This document shows, piece by piece, positions 1 to 5,902 of a stretch of DNA of 64,000 nt. Source of the stretch: Microbacterium sp. No. 7 (GTDB taxonomy: Bacteria > Actinomycetota > Actinomycetes > Actinomycetales > Microbacteriaceae); NCBI RefSeq assembly GCF_001314225.1, contig NZ_CP012697.1, positions 3,162,001-3,226,000 on the forward strand, in the 5' to 3' direction. Every line of letters begins with the position of its first letter. Position 1 is the stretch's first letter. The translations under genes were made by a program, and so were the position numbers. The notes below the pieces were generated by a model. That model did not search any database. It saw nothing but the letters and a program-made list of their open reading frames with translations, and had not been told where the DNA came from.

Positions 1-339
1 CTCGGCAAGCCGATCGGCATCCTGCTCACGACCTGGCTCACGACGAGGGCCCGCGGCGTCGACCTCGACCCGGAGCTGAAGTGGATCGACATCGCCGGGG
101 TCGGACTGCTCGCGGGCATCGGGTTCACCGTGTCGCTGCTGGTCACCGAGCTCAGCTTCGACGCCGCCGACGCGCATCACGACCACGCGAAGGTGGCGAT
201 CCTCGCGGCGTCGGTGCTCGCCGCCGTGCTCGCGTCGTTCATCCTCGTGGCCCGCAACCGGCGGTACCGGAGGATCGCGGAGGCCGACGCCGTGGACGCC
301 GACGGCGACGGCGTCCCCGACGTGTACGAACGCCCCTGA
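1..339 (+). CDS. nhaA: Na+/H+ antiporter NhaA, C-terminal part (cut by window start)
   Basis: The reading frame is open from base 1 and gives about 112 residues starting LGKPIGILLTTWL, which matches the late transmembrane helices of NhaA, including the GIGFTVSLLV helix. NhaA exchanges external protons for cytoplasmic sodium across the membrane and supports pH and salt homeostasis. The last helix is followed by a short basic loop and then an acidic tail, DADGDGVPDVYERP, which resembles a single calcium-binding thrombospondin type 3 repeat. That tail is unusual for NhaA. The 5' part lies outside the window. The gene converges on the hot-dog protein gene with a 28-base gap. Confidence 0.85.
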   Translation, partial: LGKPIGILLTTWLTTRARGVDLDPELKWIDIAGVGLLAGIGFTVSLLVTELSFDAADAHHDHAKVAILAASVLAAVLASFILVARNRRYRRIAEADAVDADGDGVPDVYERP

Positions 340-367
340 CCTCCGCGCCGGTGCCGGCCGCCGCCGA

Positions 368-1168
368 CTACGGCATCTGCACGAAGCCGGGCACGCTCGT
401 CGCCCGTCGCGCATGCAGGTCGACCGCGAGCACACGCTGCTCCGCGAGCACGACGGGCGTGCCATCGGCACGTTGCACGCAGTGCGCGGTCTGAAACGAC
501 TTCTCGGCGACATCGGTGAGCCGCGAGGCGACCCGGAGCGCGTCGCCGGCACGGCACGGCCCCAGCCAGGTGAGCCGCATCTCGGCGAGCATGCGTCCGA
601 CACCTGTGCGCTCCGAGAACTCCACTGTGTAGCCCCACGACACGACCTGGTGATGCACGGCGTGGGCGATCGCACGAATGACCTCTTCGAAGAGCAGGGC
701 GCCCGTGTGGTCGGTGTGCGCGGGGCGTACGGTGCCGACGTGGGCGACCAGGTCGGCGGCGGCGCGCGTCCACGGCAGCGGCGGCGGCGCGACGAGGCTG
801 CGCGGGAACGCCGGCGCGACGACATCGGCATCCGCGCTCGGAAGGCGTACGCCGCGGCCGTCGCTCCCTCGCTCGAGCGCCGTCGCCGACAGCCGTCCCT
901 CGGTGAGCAGCAGATGCACGATCTCGCCGTCGTGCTCGCCTCCGGCGACACGTGCCGAGCGGACCTCGACCGCCGCCCCGGATCGCAGCTCGCCGTGGAA
1001 GCGCAGATGCCACTGACGCTGCGGCACGCCCTCGCCGGCGGCGACGAGCTCGGAGGCGCACTGGAACGCGCGCACGTAGAAACGGGTGTTCCAGTGCCCG
1101 TTGAAGTCGCACTCCCAGCTCTCGACGCGGGAGTGGTGGGTGGAAACGCCGACGGTGCTGAACGGCAT
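368..1168 (-). CDS. Thioesterase-like protein with two hot-dog regions
   Basis: The product has 266 residues. The N-terminal half contains ECDFNGHWNTRFYVRAFQ, the DxNGHxN-type signature of acyl-CoA thioesterase/hot-dog proteins. A second similar stretch near residue 150 (VRPAHTDHTGALLFEEVIRA) suggests a tandem double hot-dog fold. The likely activity is hydrolysis of an acyl-CoA or related thioester in the cytoplasm; the substrate is unknown. I chose the ATG at 1168 rather than the upstream in-frame start because AGGAG lies 5 bases in front of it. The gene stands alone between nhaA and a transporter remnant. A dehydratase or another hot-dog enzyme is an alternative. Confidence 0.7.
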   Translation of the reverse strand: MPFSTVGVSTHHSRVESWECDFNGHWNTRFYVRAFQCASELVAAGEGVPQRQWHLRFHGELRSGAAVEVRSARVAGGEHDGEIVHLLLTEGRLSATALERGSDGRGVRLPSADADVVAPAFPRSLVAPPPLPWTRAAADLVAHVGTVRPAHTDHTGALLFEEVIRAIAHAVHHQVVSWGYTVEFSERTGVGRMLAEMRLTWLGPCRAGDALRVASRLTDVAEKSFQTAHCVQRADGTPVVLAEQRVLAVDLHARRATSVPGFVQMP

Positions 1169-1259
1169 CGCTGCTCCTTGACGCTGAGGGCCTGCGGACG
1201 GCATCCACCCTATTCGCCCGACGGACGGATGACGCATGCCGCAGGCCCTCGGCGCCGCG

Positions 1260-1658
1260 TCAGAACACCGCGCTGAGCACCACGTAGCCGACGGCGCCGA
1301 TGATCGCGGCGACGGGGAGCGTGATGATCCAGGCCAGTGCGATGGGCCGCATGCCGACGACGAGCGCGACCATGGCCGCGGGCGGCGCGCTGGCGCTCTC
1401 GCCGATCTCGCCCGTCTTCAGCATGTCGATGATGGCGGCGATCACGAGGGCCTGCTTCATCGTGAGCGTGCCGGCGCCGACACTGATGCCGAGCGAGTCG
1501 GCCACGTCGTTGCCGCCGATGTTGAACGTCATGAAGGCACCGAACACGATCAACGTGATGAGCACGGCGGTGTTCGCCTCGCTCGACACGTATCCCGTCG
1601 GCCAGAGGACGAACGAGACCAGCGTGATCGCCTGAGGACCCCGAAGGACACATGCCAC
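1260..1658 (-). pseudogene. Remnant of a PiT-family phosphate transporter, internally deleted
   Basis: The 132-residue frame joins two separate parts of a PiT permease. Residues from about 11 to 77 carry the first conserved helices with [13 protein letters not shown] and the [13 protein letters not shown] segment, matching the N-terminal PiT repeat. Soon afterwards the frame continues with [19 protein letters not shown], which matches the extreme C-terminal helix. Family members are about 400-550 residues, so the middle and second repeat are missing, and the usual extreme N-terminus is also not visible upstream. I infer a decayed gene rather than a working transporter. A small membrane protein derived from it cannot be excluded. 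Confidence 0.65.
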
Positions 1659-1716
1659 CAGCGGGCTGGTTCAGGCCGGGCGGGTCGGGTCTGGGGCAGC
1701 GTCGGTGGTCACGCCT

Positions 1717-1801
1717 GTTCGTTCCCGAGGGCGCCGTCGTTCCCGAGGACGGATGCCGCGGCATCCGTCCTCGGGAACGCGAGATCTCCTCGGGAACGAA
1801 C
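1717..1801. terminator. Nested inverted repeat after proS
   Basis: A perfect 21-base inverted repeat (1738-1758 with 1759-1779) is nested inside a second 14-base inverted repeat (1717-1730 with 1788-1801). It starts 12 bases beyond the proS stop on the minus strand. There is no T tract. It is probably the proS transcription terminator. Confidence 0.6.
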
Positions 1802-1812
1802 GGGTCCCATGC

Positions 1813-3570
1813 TCAGCGCGCGGTCAGGCGCGCGAGCGCGTCGTCGACCGGCACGACCTCGCGGTCGCCCGAGCGGCGGTCCCACAGCTCGACCTGGCCG
1901 TCGGCGGCGCCGCGGCCGACGATGAGGATCCGCGGGATGCCGATGATCTCGGCATCCGCGAACTTCACGCCGGGCGACACCTTGGCGCGGTCGTCGTAGA
2001 GCACGTCGAGGCCCGCGGCCTCGAGACCGGCGGCGACGGATGCCGCGAGGTCGAAGGCCACGGCATCCTTGCCCGTCGCGACGACGTGCACGTCGAACGG
2101 CGCGACCGACGCGGGCCACAGCAGGCCCTTGTCGTCGTGGTTCAGCTCGGCGATGAGGGCGAGGATGCGCGTGACGCCGATGCCGTAGGAGCCCATCGTG
2201 ACGGTCACGAGCTTGCCGTTCTCGTCGAGCACCTTCAGGCCCAGCGCCTCGGCGTACTTGCGGCCGAGCTGGAACACGTGGCCGATCTCGGTGCCGCGCG
2301 CGAGCGTCACGGGGCCCGAGCCGTCGGGAGCGGGGTCGCCCTCGCGCACGTTCGCGACCTCGACGAAGCCGTCGGCCGCGAAGTCGCGCCCCGCGACGAG
2401 CGAGTGCACGTGCTTCTGGTCGATGTTCGCGCCGGTGATCCACGACGTGCCGTCGACGACCCGCGGGTCGAGCAGGTAGCGGATGCCGGTCGCCGACTCC
2501 TCGCCGAGGATCGCGCCCTGCTCCGACCAGGGGCCGATGTAGCCCTTGACGAGCAGGGGGTGCCGCTCGAAGTCCTCGGGCGTCGCGGCCTCCACCGCCG
2601 CGGGCGCGAAGGCGACCTCGGCGCGCTTGTCGTCGACGTCGCGGTCGCCGGGGATGCCGACGATCACGAGCTCGCGCGTGCCATCGAGGTGCGTGAGCGC
2701 GAGCACGACGTTCTTGAGGGTGTCCGCGGCGGCGTACTCCCCGTCCAGCACGGCGTTGCTGTGCGCGACGAGCGTCTCGATCGTCGGGGTGTCGGGCGAG
2801 TCGAAGATCACGGGCGCGGGCAGGCCGTCGAACGGACGCGCCTCGGGCGCGACGGTCGTGAACGCCTCGACGTTGGCGGTGTAGCCGCCCGCCGAGCGCA
2901 CGAACGTGTCCTCGCCGATGGGCGTCGGGTGCAGGAACTCCTCGCTGCGCGAGCCGCCCATCGCGCCGGCATCCGCCTGCACGATGACGTACTCGAGCCC
3001 CAGGCGCTGGAAGATGCGCTCGTAGGCGTCGCGCTGCGCCTGATAGCTGGAGTCCAGGCCCGCGTCGGTGTGGTCGAACGAGTACGCGTCCTTCATCGTG
3101 AACTCGCGGCCGCGCAGCAGGCCCGCGCGGGGCCGCGCCTCGTCGCGGTACTTGTCCTGGATCTGGTAGATCGTCAGCGGCAGGTCCTTGTACGACGAGT
3201 ACAGGTCCTTCACGAGCAGCGTGAAGACCTCCTCGTGCGTCGGCGCGAGCAGGTAGTCGGCGTCCTTGCGGTCCTTGAGGCGGAAGATGCCGTCGCCGTA
3301 CTCCTCCCAGCGGCCGGTCGCCTCGTAGGGCTCGCGCGGCAGCAGCGCGGGGAAGTGCACCTCGTAGGCGCCCGCGGCGGTCATCTCGTCGCGGATGATC
3401 TGCTCGATGCGCGCCTTGACCCGCAGGCCGATCGGCAGCCACGCGAAGATGCCCGGCGCCTGGCGCCGGATGTAGCCGGCGCGGACGAGCAGCTTGTGCG
3501 AGGCGACCTCGGCGTCGGCGGGGTCTTCGCGCAGCGTGCGCAGGAAATAGTGCGAGAGACGGGTGACCAC
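1813..3570 (-). CDS. proS: Prolyl-tRNA synthetase
   Basis: ProS charges tRNA-Pro with proline using ATP. The 585-residue product matches the bacterial-type class II enzyme: motif 1 region after [18 protein letters not shown], motif 2 around [20 protein letters not shown], an inserted editing (INS/YbaK-like) domain in the middle, motif 3 near [13 protein letters not shown], and a C-terminal anticodon-binding domain. I placed the start at the GTG at 3570 because related proteins begin at this point and because a TAAGCT box lies 8 bases upstream, consistent with a leaderless mRNA. The longer frame upstream has no family match. The neighbouring genes are unrelated, so it is probably monocistronic. 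Confidence 0.93.
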   Translation of the reverse strand: MVTRLSHYFLRTLREDPADAEVASHKLLVRAGYIRRQAPGIFAWLPIGLRVKARIEQIIRDEMTAAGAYEVHFPALLPREPYEATGRWEEYGDGIFRLKDRKDADYLLAPTHEEVFTLLVKDLYSSYKDLPLTIYQIQDKYRDEARPRAGLLRGREFTMKDAYSFDHTDAGLDSSYQAQRDAYERIFQRLGLEYVIVQADAGAMGGSRSEEFLHPTPIGEDTFVRSAGGYTANVEAFTTVAPEARPFDGLPAPVIFDSPDTPTIETLVAHSNAVLDGEYAAADTLKNVVLALTHLDGTRELVIVGIPGDRDVDDKRAEVAFAPAAVEAATPEDFERHPLLVKGYIGPWSEQGAILGEESATGIRYLLDPRVVDGTSWITGANIDQKHVHSLVAGRDFAADGFVEVANVREGDPAPDGSGPVTLARGTEIGHVFQLGRKYAEALGLKVLDENGKLVTVTMGSYGIGVTRILALIAELNHDDKGLLWPASVAPFDVHVVATGKDAVAFDLAASVAAGLEAAGLDVLYDDRAKVSPGVKFADAEIIGIPRILIVGRGAADGQVELWDRRSGDREVVPVDDALARLTAR

Positions 3571-3578
3571 GAGTGTCA

Positions 3579-3584
3579 AGCTTA
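3579..3584 (-). promoter_or_regulatory. Leaderless -10 box of proS
   Basis: TAAGCT on the minus strand ends 8 bases before the GTG chosen for proS, the spacing expected when transcription begins at or next to the start codon. No clear -35 box is visible. Confidence 0.4.
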
Positions 3585-3742
3585 GCCGCGCAGGATGCCG
3601 CGGCCTCGTGCGCTCCCCGCCGAGCGTGCGGGGGGCTTCGCGCCGAGGTTGGGGGCTTCGTTCCAAGATCGTGGGCGCTGGATGCCGCTACCGCGACGCC
3701 ATGGCGACGACGAGCGCCCACCATTCGCGGTGACGACGTCAC

Positions 3743-3762
3743 CAGCGGGTGCATTCCCGCTG
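3743..3762 (-). terminator. Short hairpin just after the third immunity-like gene
   Basis: CAGCGGG and CCCGCTG form a 7-base stem around a 6-base loop immediately beyond the stop codon at 3764. It is a weak candidate for the end of the toxin/immunity transcript. The remaining bases up to proS show no further structure. Confidence 0.3.
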
Positions 3763-3763
3763 C

Positions 3764-4456
3764 TCAGAGCTGCAGTCTCCGCGTCTTCCCGTCCGAGGAG
3801 AACCGTGTGCGCTCGATGAACACCGACGGCCCGCAATAGAAGTCGAGATCGAACACGTCGATACCCAGCGCACGACAGTACTTCTCGATCAGCGCCGGCG
3901 TCAGACGGTCGCGCTTCCGGCGGGCCGTGTAGTGCTCGGGCTCCTCCCACGACTGCACCGGCCCCCAGGCCTCGTAGTGATACCGGGACGAGCTGTACTC
4001 CCCCTCGATCACCGCAATACTCCGGGGAGGCCCTTCCCGGCCCGGCCAGGAATACGACAGAAGGTAGCCACCCGGCCTGCGCCCGATCGCACCCGAGTCG
4101 CCCTGGAAGGGAACGGCGGTGACCATGAGCGTCGCCGCACCGTGCCGGTCCCCGACCACCGACAACACACCACCCGGGTCTCCCCCGGACGGATTGGCAT
4201 CGAAGCACGCCGTCCACTCGCCACCCCGTGTGCCCACCAGAAGACTGCGTATCACCGGGGCGGACCCGAGCGGCAGCAGCATCGTGGCGCTCTCGACGAG
4301 TCCACCGTCAACATCAACCCGCATCGGCCCAAGCCCGAGCCCCTCGTGCCACGCCACCACGCGCTCCGCGACCTCGGTCAGAGGCGCCTTGATGAATCCG
4401 ACCTGCCCACCAAAAACAGGCGGCATACCCGGAATACGACTCGTGAGCGTGCTCAT
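3764..4456 (-). CDS. Putative immunity protein, copy C (near-identical to copy A)
   Basis: This 230-residue soluble protein has no signal peptide or membrane segment and belongs to a family I cannot name. It carries GGEWTACFDANPSGGD near residue 75, a YLLSYSWPG strand, the block GPVQSWEEPEHY and a C-terminal GIDVFDLDFYCGPS. By eye about 211 of 230 residues equal those of the product at 5202-5894; apart from one residue, everything after about residue 130 is identical, which points to recent duplication or gene conversion. Its ATG overlaps the stop of copy B (ATGA), so the three genes are translationally coupled. Position behind a toxin-like gene and tandem duplication suggest an immunity role; this is inference from context only. 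Confidence 0.6.
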   Translation of the reverse strand: MSTLTSRIPGMPPVFGGQVGFIKAPLTEVAERVVAWHEGLGLGPMRVDVDGGLVESATMLLPLGSAPVIRSLLVGTRGGEWTACFDANPSGGDPGGVLSVVGDRHGAATLMVTAVPFQGDSGAIGRRPGGYLLSYSWPGREGPPRSIAVIEGEYSSSRYHYEAWGPVQSWEEPEHYTARRKRDRLTPALIEKYCRALGIDVFDLDFYCGPSVFIERTRFSSDGKTRRLQL

Positions 4457-5205
4457 TTCCGCGGCGAATCGAGGATCACGCGGTCGATCAGGATAGATGG
4501 CCCCGAATAGAAATCGAGGTCGAAGACGTCGATATTCAACCTCTTGCAGTACCGTTCCAGCATCTCCGGAGTCAGACGATCCCGCTTGAGGCGGGACTCG
4601 TATCGGTCGGGCTCCTCCCACGACTGCACCGGACCATACTGCTCAAAAGTATAACGACCCGGTGAGCCATCGCCCACGACGAGCGTAACGCTACGAGAGC
4701 TCGTTCGCGACCCGTCGGGACTATACGAGAACGAATAGCCACCGAGCGTCGCCGCCCCCGGATCCCCGAACGGCACTGCACTCACCGTCAGGGCAGCAAC
4801 ACCCATCCTCTCGCCGATAACCCTCACAGGGCCATCAGGATACCCGCCCAATATCGCAGCGTTGAAATAGGCGGTCCACTCACCGCTGCGCGTCGCGACG
4901 AGGAGGTCACGACACGTCGGCGGCGGCCCGAGCGGAAGCAAACCGGGAGCCGCATCAACCAGCCCTCCGGGCACATCCGTCCTCGACAGATCGAACGCCA
5001 CCTCCCTCCCCAGATGGAGACTCAGGTCCCCCCGCCAGCTGAAGAGATGCTCCGCCACATCCGCGATTCGCGCCCGGAAGAATCCAAACCTCGCACCAAA
5101 CTCAGATGGCATACCCGGAATGCGGCCGACAAACGTTCCCCCGCCTTCACCTTGCCGAGCAGAGGATGCCGCCTGCCGCCTCCTCGCGGAGGAGCTGACC
5201 TTCAC
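4453..5205 (-). CDS. Putative immunity protein, copy B (diverged)
   Basis: The 250-residue product is a diverged paralogue of its two neighbours. It shares IPGMP near the N-terminus, SGEWTAYFNAA, GPVQSWEEPDRY and NIDVFDLDFYSGPS, while the middle differs strongly. I chose the GTG at 5205 because it overlaps the stop of copy A (GTGA) and is in frame, which indicates translational coupling. This gives a 24-residue Ser/Arg/Gln-rich extension that the other copies lack; a later start is possible but no ATG or GTG is visible there. Divergence in the central part would fit recognition of a different toxin variant. The family is not recognised and the function is inferred from context. Confidence 0.6.
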   Translation of the reverse strand: MKVSSSARRRQAASSARQGEGGGTFVGRIPGMPSEFGARFGFFRARIADVAEHLFSWRGDLSLHLGREVAFDLSRTDVPGGLVDAAPGLLPLGPPPTCRDLLVATRSGEWTAYFNAAILGGYPDGPVRVIGERMGVAALTVSAVPFGDPGAATLGGYSFSYSPDGSRTSSRSVTLVVGDGSPGRYTFEQYGPVQSWEEPDRYESRLKRDRLTPEMLERYCKRLNIDVFDLDFYSGPSILIDRVILDSPRK

Positions 5206-5894
5206 AGTTGCAGTCTCCGCGTCTTCCAATCCGAGGAGAACCGTGTGCGCTCGATGAACACCGACGGCCCGCAATAGAAGTCGAGATCGAACACGTCGAT
5301 ACCCAGCGCCCGGCAGTACTTCTCGATCAGCGCGGGCGTCAGGCGGTCGCGCTTCCGGCGGGCCGTGTAGTGCTCGGGCTCTTCCCACGACTGCACCGGC
5401 CCCCAGGCCTCGTAGTGATACCGGGACGAGCTGTACTCCCCCTCGATCACCGCAATACTCCGGGGAGGCCCTTCCCGGCCCGGCCAGGAATACGACAGAA
5501 GGTAGCCACCCGGCCAGTCCTCGATCGCACCCGGATCACCCTGGAACGGAAGCGCACTGACCCTGAGCGTCGCCGCACCATGCCGGTCCCCAACCACCGA
5601 CAACACACCACCCGGGTCCCCCCCGGACGGATTGGCATCGAAACACGCCGTCCACTCACCGCCACGAGTGCCGACCAGGAGATCCCGTATCACCGGGGCG
5701 GACCCGAGCGGCAGCAGCATCGTGGCGCTCTCGACGAGCCCACCTTCGACATCAACCCGCATCGGCCCAAGACCGAGTGCCTCGTGCCACGCCACCACAC
5801 GCTCCGCGACCTCGGTCAGAGGCGCCTTGATGAATCCGATCCGCCTGCCGAACTGTGGAGGCATACCCGGAATAGAACCCGCCAACGTATCCAT
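5202..5894 (-). CDS. Putative immunity protein, copy A (next to the toxin tip)
   Basis: The 230-residue product starts MDTLAGSIPGMPPQFGRR and lies 8 bases beyond the stop of the toxin-like gene on the same strand, the position expected of the cognate immunity gene. It is predicted to be cytoplasmic. Conserved blocks shared with the two downstream paralogues are GEWTAxF, the LSYS/FSYS strand, GPVQSWEEP and FDLDFYxGPS. The ATG at 5894 follows GGAAGAACT, a reasonable ribosome-binding site. The family resembles the many uncharacterised 220-250-residue proteins found beside polymorphic toxins, but I cannot assign an Imm family with confidence. Confidence 0.65.
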   Translation of the reverse strand: MDTLAGSIPGMPPQFGRRIGFIKAPLTEVAERVVAWHEALGLGPMRVDVEGGLVESATMLLPLGSAPVIRDLLVGTRGGEWTACFDANPSGGDPGGVLSVVGDRHGAATLRVSALPFQGDPGAIEDWPGGYLLSYSWPGREGPPRSIAVIEGEYSSSRYHYEAWGPVQSWEEPEHYTARRKRDRLTPALIEKYCRALGIDVFDLDFYCGPSVFIERTRFSSDWKTRRLQL

Positions 5895-5902
5895 AGTTCT
5901 TC

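Larger units (their letters stand above)
3764..5894. repeat. Direct duplication of about 0.69 kb flanking a diverged copy
   Basis: Bases 3764-4456 and 5202-5894 are direct repeats of equal length that appear about 95% identical by eye. They flank the more diverged middle gene (4453-5205). The arrangement is A-B-A', and homologous recombination between the outer copies could delete or amplify the middle one. Confidence 0.75.

Noticed and set aside
177..1208. Long minus-strand frame of 343 codons over nhaA and the hot-dog gene
   Set aside because: It is an Arg/Ala-rich shadow of the real frames with no family features, typical of high-GC DNA.
5205..5388. N-terminal extension of the middle immunity-like frame beginning MGRARALHGPPEARPP
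   Set aside because: It is the 3' end of the upstream copy read in another frame. The same out-of-frame sequence appears beside the other copy, which only reflects the DNA duplication. The coupled GTG at 5205 is a better start.
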